A stretch of DNA of 64,000 bases from Methylocystis sp. MJC1 (lineage in GTDB: Bacteria > Pseudomonadota > Alphaproteobacteria > Rhizobiales > Beijerinckiaceae), in the NCBI RefSeq assembly GCF_026427715.1, contig NZ_CP107558.1:2269001-2333000 (forward strand), written 5' to 3'. Under the pieces are notes generated by a model that saw only the letters and a program-made list of their open reading frames with translations, was not told the origin of the DNA and searched no databases. Below, piece by piece: positions 1-7,627 of the stretch; the first letter of the stretch is position 1; every line of letters starts with the position of its first letter. The translations under genes and the position numbers were made by a program.

Positions 1-497
1 TGACCGCAGAAAGCTTTTTCCCCGGCAAGGGCACGCCCACGACGCAGATCGACATGCGCCGCCTCTCCGATGGCGTGAAGGTTTCCGATCGTTACAAGAC
101 CACCGAGCAGGTCGAGCGCGCTTTCGTCGAGGATCAAGACTTCAGCTTCCTCTACAATGACGACGACGGTTATCACTTCATGAATCAGGAGAGCTATGAG
201 CAGATCGCCGTGCCGGGCGACGTCATTGGCGATCAGGCGCAGTGGCTGCAGGAAGGCATGCAGTGCATCCTCTCCATGTTCAACGGCCTGTGCGTCGCGA
301 TCCAGTTGCCGCAGCGCGTGACGCTCGAGATCGTCGAGACCGAGCCGGCGATGAAGGGCCAGACGGCGTCCTCCTCCTATAAGCCCGCCAAGCTCGCCAA
401 CGGCGCCCGCGTGATGGTGCCGCCGCACATCCAGTCCGGCACGCGCGTCGTCATCCAAACGGAAGACGGCTCCTACGTCGAGCGCGCAAAGGATTGA
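1..497 (+). CDS. efp: Elongation factor P, 5'-truncated by the window edge
   Basis: EF-P binds the ribosome between the P and E sites and relieves stalling at polyproline stretches. The frame is open from base 3 and reads through the family motif PGKGTP and IDMRR into [17 protein letters not shown], then the two C-terminal OB-type domains, ending in a conserved segment with [20 protein letters not shown]. Only about the first 20-25 residues, including the KOW-domain start, lie outside the window; the lysine that is modified in EF-P is in or near that missing part and cannot be assessed. The stop is followed within 15 bases by a palindromic repeat. Confidence 0.97.
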   Translation, partial: TAESFFPGKGTPTTQIDMRRLSDGVKVSDRYKTTEQVERAFVEDQDFSFLYNDDDGYHFMNQESYEQIAVPGDVIGDQAQWLQEGMQCILSMFNGLCVAIQLPQRVTLEIVETEPAMKGQTASSSYKPAKLANGARVMVPPHIQSGTRVVIQTEDGSYVERAKD

Positions 498-506
498 TGA
501 TCGACT

Positions 507-610
507 GTCATTCCCGACGCGCGCGAGCGCGCGATCGGGAATTCAGAGCAAAACTAGCGCTTTCTCGGTTCTAGATTCCAGGTCGGGCCTTTGGCCCGCC
601 TGGAATGACA
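507..610. repeat. Dispersed palindromic repeat, family A, copy 1
   Basis: The unit begins GTCATTCCCGACGC, has an internal hairpin of GCGCGCGAGCGCGC type, a middle block with CAGAGCAAAACTAGCGCTTT, and ends with GTCGGGCCTTTGGCCCGCC and GGAATGACA. The outer ends (TCATTCC / GGAATGA) are inverted repeats. Related copies are seen near 28.8, 36.2, 54.6 and 61.0 kb and a fragment near 5.1 kb. It sits between the end of efp and the convergent small gene and could act as a transcript end structure. Confidence 0.85.
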
Positions 611-630
611 AGCGCCTGTTGAAGCCGGCC

Positions 631-942
631 TTACCCGCGTTCGGCGCTCTTCGCCAGCAGCGCCGAGGTCATCGCCGCCACGATTTCCGCCTTGGCCGCA
701 TTTGCGCTCTGCTCCTCCGCCGCGACAGGAGCGGCCTGCGCTAAGGCGTCGACAAAGACGCCCCTCCCCTCATTCATGGCTGAGATCGCCTCGCCGGCGC
801 TTGCCGCCGCGACCTCGTAAATCTGAGACCGATCCGCGGGAGCGCCTTTTGCGATTGCCGCGCGCGTGATGGCGGCCGAGAACTGCGCATAGGCCGTCGG
901 GATCTGGCTGATGCCGAACCGCGTCGAGGATACGATGAACAT
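631..942 (-). CDS. Hypothetical 103-residue Ala-rich protein
   Basis: I do not recognise this protein. It is 103 residues, very alanine-rich, predicted mostly helical, with no transmembrane segment or signal peptide and no cysteine. A purine-rich GCAGG lies 8 bases before the ATG, and codon use resembles neighbouring genes. It is on the same strand as vsr and dcm but separated from vsr by about 120 bases, so co-transcription is uncertain. A 66-residue alternative frame overlapping it looks like a shadow. It might be a non-coding stretch, but length, start context and composition favour a real gene. Confidence 0.5.
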   Translation of the reverse strand: MFIVSSTRFGISQIPTAYAQFSAAITRAAIAKGAPADRSQIYEVAAASAGEAISAMNEGRGVFVDALAQAAPVAAEEQSANAAKAEIVAAMTSALLAKSAERG

Positions 943-1063
943 GGCGTTTGCCTGCGCTTAGTTTTCCCAAAGAGCGTGCTGGTAATCCCGCATCTTCAAA
1001 GGGGGTCGTGAAGATGCGCGAAATAAAGTCGCTAAAATTCGAGCGCTCGCGGCTCGACGGCGG

Positions 1064-1483
1064 TCATGTCTCGGCTCCGAAGAGAAAAGCGCGCAGCTTC
1101 TGCTCCAACGCCGCTTGGTCCTTGATCTCGCATTCCCACACGATGAGCGCCCGCCAGCCCTGCACCGTCAGACGCGCCCGATGCGCCGCGTCACGCGCGA
1201 CATTGCGCGCGATTTTCGCCCGCCAGTAATCCGCGTTGGCCTTCGGCATACGGGCGCCGCGCGCGCAATCATGTCCGTGCCAGAAGCAGCCATGAACGAA
1301 GATCGCCTGCTTGCGGCCGACATAAGCGATGTCCGGATTGCCGGTGATGTCCTTGCGATGCAGGCGGTAGCCGGGCGCGAAGCCTCGCAGCAAGGCGCGG
1401 ACTTTCAGCTCGGGAGTCGTGTCGCGCGATTTGACCGCGCGCATGATGGCGGAGCGTTGGGCGGGGGATTCTTTTGCATTCAT
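1064..1483 (-). CDS. vsr: Very short patch repair endonuclease Vsr
   Basis: Vsr nicks DNA 5' of the T in T:G mismatches that arise when 5-methylcytosine deaminates, starting very short patch repair. The 139-residue product shows the family sequence in order: RSAIMRAVKSRDTTPE near the N-terminus, GNPDIAYVGRK around residues 47-57 (catalytic Asp), VHGCFWHGHDC (zinc and catalytic His/Cys) and a C-terminal VWECEIKD. The ATG at 1483 is preferred; a longer frame to 1546 would only add residues encoded by a GC-rich palindromic repeat. It follows dcm on the same strand by 87 bases, the usual pairing of Vsr with a cytosine-5 methylase. Confidence 0.93.
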   Translation of the reverse strand: MNAKESPAQRSAIMRAVKSRDTTPELKVRALLRGFAPGYRLHRKDITGNPDIAYVGRKQAIFVHGCFWHGHDCARGARMPKANADYWRAKIARNVARDAAHRARLTVQGWRALIVWECEIKDQAALEQKLRAFLFGAET

Positions 1484-1489
1484 ACGAAG

Positions 1490-1544
1490 GCCCCCTCCCC
1501 AACCCTCCCCCGCTTCGCGGGAGAGGGAGCAGTCTCCCGCCTTC
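1490..1544. repeat. GC-rich palindromic repeat, family C, copy 1
   Basis: CCCCCTCCCCAACCCTCCCCCGC is followed by a GCTTCGCGGGAGAGGGAGCAG arm, forming an imperfect hairpin. The same sequence opens the longer copy at 23134-23252. It lies between dcm and vsr and artificially extends the vsr reading frame. Confidence 0.75.
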
Positions 1545-1570
1545 ATCAGCGCTGCTGATCGTGAGGGGGG

Positions 1571-2812
1571 TCACGCCGCTTCCCGCAAAACGCCCGCATT
1601 CAGCAGCGGCTCGATGAGATGCGCCGCTATGTGTCGGACCACCGGCGCGACAACGCCGTCGCCCGTCAGATGATAAGCCTCGTTATACTTCTGCGGCAGC
1701 ACATAATCATCCGGCAGACCCATCAGCCGCGCCGTCTCTCGCGCCGACATCAGCCGCGAGCGCACCAAGCCCTTCTCGACCACCAGCACGAATTGGCGGC
1801 TCGAGCCGCCGGCCGGCGTGCGCAGACAGCCGGCGACGTCATCGAAACGCGCTTCGGCCCGCTGGATTTTGGCGCCGTTCTCGTAGCGCGTGCGGCGGTA
1901 GAGCGTGCCGACGATTTTGCGGCCGGCAAGTCTCACCTCCTCCACTTTCGCAAGATTGGCCTTGCTCATCATGCCGATCAGACGCCGCGTCTCTTCCGGC
2001 GTATGCCACGCCACATCGAGCGGCGCATCCTCTACAATCTGGGACAAGGTGGCGTTGCGCGTCAGCGGTTCAGGCAGCCGCCACCAAAGCCATTTGGCCT
2101 GCAGAGCAACCGGCAAGCGCTCGAAGGCGGCGATCAATGTGCGCGTGAAAAAGGGCGGGCTCTCCATCATTGCGAGCGAAGCGAAGCAATCCAGGGCCGC
2201 GCCGTGGTTGCTGGATTGCTTCGTCGGCTTTGCCTCCTCGCAATGACGGATTGTGAGGGCGCTGGAAACCGCCATATCCTCCCGCACGGCCACGATGAAC
2301 AATCTCGGCCGCGACTGCGGCAGAAACAGCGCGGCGTCGATCACGAGCGAGCCGAAGCGATAGCCCTCGCCCGCGAGCGCCTTGCAGATCGACTCGAAAT
2401 CCTTGCCGCCATGGGAGGTCAGCGCGCCGCAGACATTTTCGAGAACGATCGTCGCCGGCGCCCTGCCCTCGGCGCGCAACGCCTTCATCAGCGACCAGAA
2501 GGACCAGAAGGTTCCCGAACGCTTCCCCTCGAGCCCCGCCCCTGCCCCGGCGAGCGACAAATCCTGGCAGGGAAAGGACGCCCAGACGAGATCGGCACGG
2601 CCCGGCAATTGCGCGGTCGTCACCTTCACGACGTCGCCGACACAGAGTCCGTCGCCGCCCCAATTGCGCCGGTAGCTTTCAGCTTTCTTGGCGTCAAAGT
2701 CATTAGCGAAGACGCATGTCCAGCCCTCGCCCAGCCCCGCGCGCGCCATGCCGCCGCCAGCGAAGAATTCATAGAAGCTCGGCTTGCGGCTCATGCCCGA
2801 CTCGCGCGTCAT
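1571..2812 (-). CDS. dcm: DNA (cytosine-5-)-methyltransferase with an in-frame repeat insertion
   Basis: Transfers a methyl group from SAM to C5 of cytosine in a specific DNA site. Motif I (EFFAGGGMARAGLGEGW), motif IV with the catalytic Cys (ASFPCQDLSL), motif VI (ENVCGAL), motif VIII (PQSRPRLFIV) and motifs IX-X (RLMGLPDDY, GDGVVAPVV) are all present, so the 413-residue enzyme looks complete. Residues about 188-215 (IRHCEEAKPTKQSS and CFASLAMM) are translated palindromic repeat (family B), placed between motif VIII and the target-recognition region. Start could be 2812 or the ATG at 2794. vsr follows; no restriction endonuclease gene is seen, so it is probably an orphan or a remnant of a modification system. 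Confidence 0.92.
   Translation of the reverse strand: MTRESGMSRKPSFYEFFAGGGMARAGLGEGWTCVFANDFDAKKAESYRRNWGGDGLCVGDVVKVTTAQLPGRADLVWASFPCQDLSLAGAGAGLEGKRSGTFWSFWSLMKALRAEGRAPATIVLENVCGALTSHGGKDFESICKALAGEGYRFGSLVIDAALFLPQSRPRLFIVAVREDMAVSSALTIRHCEEAKPTKQSSNHGAALDCFASLAMMESPPFFTRTLIAAFERLPVALQAKWLWWRLPEPLTRNATLSQIVEDAPLDVAWHTPEETRRLIGMMSKANLAKVEEVRLAGRKIVGTLYRRTRYENGAKIQRAEARFDDVAGCLRTPAGGSSRQFVLVVEKGLVRSRLMSARETARLMGLPDDYVLPQKYNEAYHLTGDGVVAPVVRHIAAHLIEPLLNAGVLREAA
2168..2249. repeat. Palindromic repeat, family B, copy 1, inside dcm
   Basis: CATTGCGAGCGAAGCGAAGC and its inverted partner GCTTCGTCGGCTTTGCCTCC...CGCAATGACGG flank a central GGGCCGCGCCGTGG loop. The same arms occur at 5020-5101 and 21061-21131 in intergenic DNA, but here the unit lies wholly inside an open frame with no stop. 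Confidence 0.92.
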
Positions 2813-2840
2813 ATGAGCAGCTTACCTTGTCCGTCCGAGC

Positions 2841-3668
2841 CTAGCGAGCGCCGAGGCGGCTGATGGCCTGGGCAGCGAGCCGCAGCCCCGCCGCCGCGGC
2901 CGATTGCGGATCGGCGCCCGACAGCAGAGCGGCGATGACGCCGGCGTTGAAAGCGTCGCCGCCGCCGGTGCGGTCGATTGCTTCGACGGGCGTCGCATTC
3001 ACCGTCTCGACCTGTCCGCCGCCGATCACGGTCGCGCCTTCCTCGCCCCTTGTGACGAACCAGATTGCGTGGCCGTCACCATGCCTCTCGGCGAGGAAGT
3101 GGATCGGATCGCTCGTATCCACGACCCGGGCCAGCTCGTCGCAATTGGTGAAGAGATAATCCGCTGCAAAAGCAAAAGCCGGATCGTAACGGCCGTCCAG
3201 TTCGAGCGAGAGGATCGGCCTTCCGCCCGCGCGTCTAGCTTGCCGCAGAAAGGCGGCGTCGCAGACGGTCGTATGCAGCCAATCGACGTCAGGGCCGAGT
3301 TCGCCAATGTCATAAGGCGTCCATGGCGCATCGATGATCGGGCTCGTGATGATCCGCTTGTCCTGTGGCGTCGCGAGGCAAATGGCGAGCGGCGACGGCG
3401 CTGCCAGCGCTTTGACGCCTTGCGTATCGACCCCATTGAGTTGGAGTTCGCGCAGCGCGAGTGCGCCGAGCGGATCATCTCCGACCCAGCCGAGCATGCG
3501 CACGCTCACGCCCTGGCGCGCAATCCAGACAGCCGTGTTGGCCGCCGAGCCGCCGCCCCCGACAGCGGTCTCTTTGGCCATGATCTTCTCATGCTGATCG
3601 GGAAGACGGTCGAGCCGCAGGGTGACGTCGACGTTGATGCTCCCCAGGCAACAAACGCATCCCCGCAT
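2841..3668 (-). CDS. PfkB-family carbohydrate kinase (ribokinase superfamily)
   Basis: Phosphorylates a sugar or sugar-like substrate with ATP. The 275-residue protein starts with the family beta-strand CCLGSINVDVTLRLDRLP, carries the GGGGSAANTA glycine motif near residue 38, VGDDPLG, and the C-terminal ATP-site signature DRTGGGDAFNAG with the catalytic Asp. It is slightly shorter than typical ribokinases (about 300), and the substrate cannot be told from sequence alone. It stands alone, 28 bases downstream of dcm's start on the same strand and divergent from the metallophosphoesterase, without transport or sugar-catabolic neighbours. Confidence 0.88.
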   Translation of the reverse strand: MRGCVCCLGSINVDVTLRLDRLPDQHEKIMAKETAVGGGGSAANTAVWIARQGVSVRMLGWVGDDPLGALALRELQLNGVDTQGVKALAAPSPLAICLATPQDKRIITSPIIDAPWTPYDIGELGPDVDWLHTTVCDAAFLRQARRAGGRPILSLELDGRYDPAFAFAADYLFTNCDELARVVDTSDPIHFLAERHGDGHAIWFVTRGEEGATVIGGGQVETVNATPVEAIDRTGGGDAFNAGVIAALLSGADPQSAAAAGLRLAAQAISRLGAR

Positions 3669-3797
3669 CTTCGACCCCGCCTCTCCGAATCTCGTGGTGG
3701 CAAATACAGCGCCGAAGCATCCGACGCCACCGATGTCTCGCTGGCGTCGTCTTTACGCCCCATCTTCCGGCCGTTGCCCTCACGTGGAGATTCGGTC

Positions 3798-4958
3798 GTG
3801 GAAGCAAAGGGTAAGGGTTCAGCTTTCGCAAAGGCGGCGCCCGAGATCGGTCACCCTGTAACGAATTTTCCCGACGACCCGCGCTTCCACCCGCTGCCGC
3901 CGGCCCCCGAAGCGAATTTCAGCCTGTCATTGGAGACGATTCTTCCCCGCGTGACCGAGGAAGCGGAACAGGCGGGCGCGTTAGCGTTCCACGCGCTTGG
4001 CGATACCGGCGGCATCCACGGCGCCGAAACGCAGAACGCCGTCGCGGCCGCGATGCAGGAGCAAATCACCAATGCAGATGCAAACGAGCGGCCGAGATTC
4101 CTGTTCCATCTCGGCGACGTCGTCTATCTGAGCGGCCAAAGCAGCCAATATGTCGCCCAGTTCTACGAGCCCTACCAATATTACGACGCTCCCATTTTCG
4201 CGATCCCCGGAAATCACGACGGCGAGACCACAGAGGAAACGCGCTGCGGGCTGGAGGGCGAGACGTCGCTTCTCGGCTTCATGCAGAATTTTTGCAGCCC
4301 CTCGCCGAGGCGGCTTTTCAAGCACCGCTCGACGATGACGCAGCCCTATTGCTATTGGCGGCTCGAAGCGCCTTTCGTCCATATCATCGGGCTCTATTCG
4401 AACATTGACGGTCAATTGGATCGACGCCGCGAAAGCCGGCAGCAAGCGTGGTTCGTCGAGCAACTACGATCGGCGCCGCCCGATAAATGGCTCATCGTCG
4501 CGGCGCATCACCCGTGCTTCTCCCTCGACGAGACGCACGGCGGCTATGTGGAAATCATGTCGGCGATGGACGCGGCCTTCCGCGAAAGTGGCCGCACGCC
4601 CGACCTCGTCCTTTCCGGGCATGTCCACGCTTATCAGAGATTCTCCCGCAATCTTTCTGGAAAGTCGCTGCCTTATGTCGTAGCCGGCAATGGCGGCTTC
4701 GCGAATTCCTCCCGTTCGCTCCACAAGCTGCAGAGAGGCCTCGTTATCGACCGCCTTCCCTTTCAGACGGCGCTGCCGAGAGTTCGGCTCGAAAGCTATG
4801 ATGTGATGAACGCCGGTTTCCTGCGCGTGACGGCGGGTTCGGACCGCCTCACGGTGGATTACTTCCCGGTGTCTTTCGACGATCCGCCGGCGATTGCTCG
4901 CGAGCCGTGGGATTCAGTGACGATTCGAAGCGCCGAAATGCCGAAGACGCCCCGATGA
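3798..4958 (+). CDS. Calcineurin-like metallophosphoesterase
   Basis: A predicted two-metal hydrolase of phosphoesters. The 386-residue product has the ordered metal-binding motifs: HALGDTGG, FHLGDVVYLSG, PGNHDGE, AAHHPCFS and SGHVHAYQRF. The frame is open far upstream, but that extension is antisense to the PfkB gene; the GTG at 3798 has GGAG nine bases before it and gives a normal family length. There is no signal peptide or membrane segment, so the enzyme is probably cytoplasmic. It is transcribed divergently from the PfkB kinase with 129 bases between. The substrate is unknown. Confidence 0.88.
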   Translation: MEAKGKGSAFAKAAPEIGHPVTNFPDDPRFHPLPPAPEANFSLSLETILPRVTEEAEQAGALAFHALGDTGGIHGAETQNAVAAAMQEQITNADANERPRFLFHLGDVVYLSGQSSQYVAQFYEPYQYYDAPIFAIPGNHDGETTEETRCGLEGETSLLGFMQNFCSPSPRRLFKHRSTMTQPYCYWRLEAPFVHIIGLYSNIDGQLDRRRESRQQAWFVEQLRSAPPDKWLIVAAHHPCFSLDETHGGYVEIMSAMDAAFRESGRTPDLVLSGHVHAYQRFSRNLSGKSLPYVVAGNGGFANSSRSLHKLQRGLVIDRLPFQTALPRVRLESYDVMNAGFLRVTAGSDRLTVDYFPVSFDDPPAIAREPWDSVTIRSAEMPKTPR

Positions 4959-5019
4959 CGCCGTGTCACGCTGTCAATCCCAAGGCCTAGCGCCAGCGAA
5001 GTGATTTCCGAAATCCAGA

Positions 5020-5101
5020 CGTCATTGCGAGCGAAGCGAAGCAATCCAGGGCCATGGCGTGGCTCTGCATTGCTTCGTCGCTTTGTCCTCGCAATGACGG
5101 A
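5020..5101. repeat. Palindromic repeat, family B, copy 2
   Basis: CGTCATTGCGAGCGAAGCGA ... GCTTCGTCGCTTTGTCCTCG CAATGACGG, an imperfect inverted repeat of about 80 bases in the space between the metallophosphoesterase and rnj, whose stops face each other. It is followed at once by a family A fragment. Confidence 0.88.
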
Positions 5102-5111
5102 GGCGATCACA

Positions 5112-5151
5112 ATGGATTTCACGGTCGGCCCTTCGGCCGGACGGGAATGAC
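5112..5151. repeat. Family A repeat fragment
   Basis: ATGGATTTCACGGTCGGCCC TTCGGCCGGACGGGAATGACC matches the right-hand end of the family A unit (GATTCC..GGTCGGGC..GCC.GCCGGGAATGAC). It lies just beyond the rnj stop and includes a GGCC-TT-GGCC type hairpin that may serve as a 3' end structure. Confidence 0.65.
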
Positions 5152-5168
5152 CAAAGTTACTTATTAGC

Positions 5169-6845
5169 CTACGCCGCCACGACCATCACATGCACGATGG
5201 GCTTCTTTCCCCAGACCGAATAAATGGCCCCCCGCACCGAGCGCTCGATGGCGTTCGACACTGTGTCGGGATCGCGCCGGCGCGCGCGCGGCAGGCCGTC
5301 AAAGGTCGCAAACAGCGCCTCGTCGATCACCTCGCCCATATCCTCGCCGAACTTGCCCTTCTTCGGCACTCCAGCAAAAACGACGTCGGGATCGCCGGAG
5401 AGGTCGCCCTTCTTGTCCACCGCCAGCGCAATGGAAACGACGCCGGCGAAGGCAAGCTTGCCGCGCTCGCGCACGGTGCCGTCATCCTCGCTGAGCACGA
5501 CGTCGCCATCCTTCAGCAGCCGGCCATGCGGCAAGCGATCGATAATGGCGGGCGGGCCGGGAAGCAGCCGCACCATGTCGCCATCGCGTGCAGAAAGCGC
5601 ATGTTCGACGCCGCGCGACTTCGCGAAAGCCACATGCTGCGTGAGATGATGCGCCTCACCATGCACGGGAACGGCGCTTTTCGGCCGCACCCAATCATAC
5701 ATTTGCGCAACTTCGCCGCGCCGCGGATGGCCGGAGCAATGCACGAGATGGTCGTGGTCGGTAATCACCTCGACGCCGAGATTGCAGAGGTTGTTGATGA
5801 CGCGATGCACCTCGCGGGCGTTGCCCGGAATGGCGCGGGAGGAGAAGATCACCCGATCGCCCGCCACGAGCTTGATTGCTGGATGGTCGTTCTGCGAGGC
5901 GCGCATCATGGCCGCACGCGGCTCGCCCTGGCTGCCCGTTGCGATAACAACGGTTTTGTCGCGAGGCAGATTGGGCAGCATCTCCGGGGAATGGAAGCCC
6001 GGAAGCCCCTCGAGATAACCGCAGTCGCGCGCGACCTGAACCACGCGATCCATCGCGCGCCCGGCGACGACCACCGTGCGGCCGCAGGCCAGGGCTGCTT
6101 CGGCAATTGCGCGAAGCCGCGCCACATTGGACGCGAAGGTCGTTACCAGAACACGTCCGGTCGCCTCGGCGATAAGCGGCTGCAATACGCGCGCAACGTC
6201 GCTTTCGGAAAAGCTGTCGCCCTCGCGCAGAATGTTTGTCGAGTCGCAGATCAGAACGTCCAGGCCCTCGTCGCCGAGCGCACGCAGCCGCGCCTCATCG
6301 ATACGATTGCCGACGCCCGGCTCAGGATCGATTTTCCAGTCGCCGGTGTGCAGCGCCGCGCCGAGCGGCGTCTTGATGGCAAGCGCATTGGCCTCGGGTA
6401 TCGAATGCGCCACGGCGATATATTCGACGGTAAAGGGGTCGAGGTCGAGGACTGTGCCCGCCCGGACGGTCTTGATGTCGATATTGGGCGCGCCCGGCTC
6501 GTTGAGGCGCTTGACCTCCAGGAGCCCCGCAGCAAAAGGCGTCGCAAAGACCTTGCACTTGAGCTTCGGCCAAAGGGTCGCCAGCGCGCCGATATGATCC
6601 TCATGCGCATGGGTGATGCAGATCGCGACGACATCCTTGGCTATCTTCTCGACGAAGGCGATATCCGGAAAGACGACGTCGATGCCCGGAAGATCGGAGC
6701 CTGGAAAGCCGAGACCGCAATCGACCATCAGCCATTTGCGCGCGCGCGGCGGACCATAGCCGTAGAGCGCGAGATTCATCCCGATCTCGCCGAGCCCGCC
6801 GAAAGGCGCGAAGACAAAGTCGACGTCCGGCCGCGCCCCCGTCAT
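5169..6845 (-). CDS. rnj: Ribonuclease J family protein
   Basis: A metallo-beta-lactamase/beta-CASP ribonuclease involved in RNA maturation and decay, with 5'-3' exo- and endonuclease activity in characterised relatives. The 558-residue protein shows FAPFGGLGEIGMNL at the start, the zinc motif THAHEDHIGA, LHTGDWKIDP, and beta-CASP blocks including TGSQGEPRAAM and SGHPRRGE. The ATG at 6845 overlaps the birA stop by four bases (ATGA), so it is the last gene of the nuo-birA-rnj operon; a 62-residue upstream extension in this frame is antisense-like and ignored. Confidence 0.95.
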   Translation of the reverse strand: MTGARPDVDFVFAPFGGLGEIGMNLALYGYGPPRARKWLMVDCGLGFPGSDLPGIDVVFPDIAFVEKIAKDVVAICITHAHEDHIGALATLWPKLKCKVFATPFAAGLLEVKRLNEPGAPNIDIKTVRAGTVLDLDPFTVEYIAVAHSIPEANALAIKTPLGAALHTGDWKIDPEPGVGNRIDEARLRALGDEGLDVLICDSTNILREGDSFSESDVARVLQPLIAEATGRVLVTTFASNVARLRAIAEAALACGRTVVVAGRAMDRVVQVARDCGYLEGLPGFHSPEMLPNLPRDKTVVIATGSQGEPRAAMMRASQNDHPAIKLVAGDRVIFSSRAIPGNAREVHRVINNLCNLGVEVITDHDHLVHCSGHPRRGEVAQMYDWVRPKSAVPVHGEAHHLTQHVAFAKSRGVEHALSARDGDMVRLLPGPPAIIDRLPHGRLLKDGDVVLSEDDGTVRERGKLAFAGVVSIALAVDKKGDLSGDPDVVFAGVPKKGKFGEDMGEVIDEALFATFDGLPRARRRDPDTVSNAIERSVRGAIYSVWGKKPIVHVMVVAA

Positions 6846-7621
6846 GGCTGCGTCCTCGCGGCGGCGCGCGGGCCGATGAGAACGTCGCCGGCTTCGATGC
6901 TGCGTCTCGTCGTATCCGTTTGCAACACCAGCCGCCCGACGGAATCGATCGTCTCGAAGCGACCCTCGACCGTTTCCCCGCTCAAGACCACGCGAATTTC
7001 CTGACCAAGCCCCGCCGCCGAGCCGAGCCACTCCTCACGAATACGGGGAAAACCCTCCCCGCCGCGCCAAAGATCGAGCGCCTCGGCCATTTCGTCTGAA
7101 AACCTTTCGAAGAAGCTCTCGCGCGAGGGAGACCTGCCGGTCTCGGCCAGCGCGCGCGCCGGATAGGGTAAGTCCGTCGGTGCCGCGACAATGTTCACCC
7201 CGACGCCGATAATTGCAACCGGCGTCGAGGCCGAATTAACGCATTCGAGGAGGATGCCGCCGAGCTTCGCGCCGTCGAGCAAAAGATCATTCGGCCATTT
7301 GAGCTGGAACGCGCTCTCGCCGCCCGTCGCGCGCAAGGCGCGCATCGCTGCGACGCCTGCCACAAAGCCGAGCTCCGGCGCGACGCGGACCTCTGCAAAG
7401 TCGCCGAAGACGAAGCTCGCGTAGAAATTGCCAGTGGGAGAAACCCACTCCCGCCCGAGGCGCCCGCGCCCTTTCGTCTGGCGGGCCGCGATGATCCAGA
7501 GCGGGCCGCGTTCGCCCGTCTCGATCAGCCGCCGCGCCTCGTCATTGGTCGAGTCGATGTCTTCCAGCGATAAAAGGCGGACGCCCCGTGCGCGCGCAAT
7601 CGATCCTAACTGCACGCGCAC
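6842..7621 (-). CDS. birA: Biotin-[acetyl-CoA-carboxylase] ligase
   Basis: Attaches biotin to the biotin carboxyl carrier protein through biotinyl-AMP. The 259 residues contain IDSTNDEARRL, the adenylate-binding motif TKGRGRLGREW near residue 50, KWPNDLLLDGAKLGGIL and the small C-terminal SH3-like domain ending GDVLIGP. There is no N-terminal helix-turn-helix, so it is a monofunctional ligase rather than a BirA-type repressor. It starts 6 bases after the nuoN stop and overlaps rnj, a known alphaproteobacterial order (nuoN-birA-rnj). Confidence 0.95.
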   Translation of the reverse strand: MRVQLGSIARARGVRLLSLEDIDSTNDEARRLIETGERGPLWIIAARQTKGRGRLGREWVSPTGNFYASFVFGDFAEVRVAPELGFVAGVAAMRALRATGGESAFQLKWPNDLLLDGAKLGGILLECVNSASTPVAIIGVGVNIVAAPTDLPYPARALAETGRSPSRESFFERFSDEMAEALDLWRGGEGFPRIREEWLGSAAGLGQEIRVVLSGETVEGRFETIDSVGRLVLQTDTTRRSIEAGDVLIGPRAAARTQP

Positions 7622-7627
7622 GACCTT

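Noticed and set aside
1484..1546. 21-residue N-terminal extension of Vsr
   Set aside because: Encoded by the GC-rich palindromic repeat; the conserved family start is at 1483.
2904..3797. N-terminal extension of the metallophosphoesterase frame
   Set aside because: It is antisense to the PfkB kinase; the GTG at 3798 has a good ribosome site and gives normal family length.
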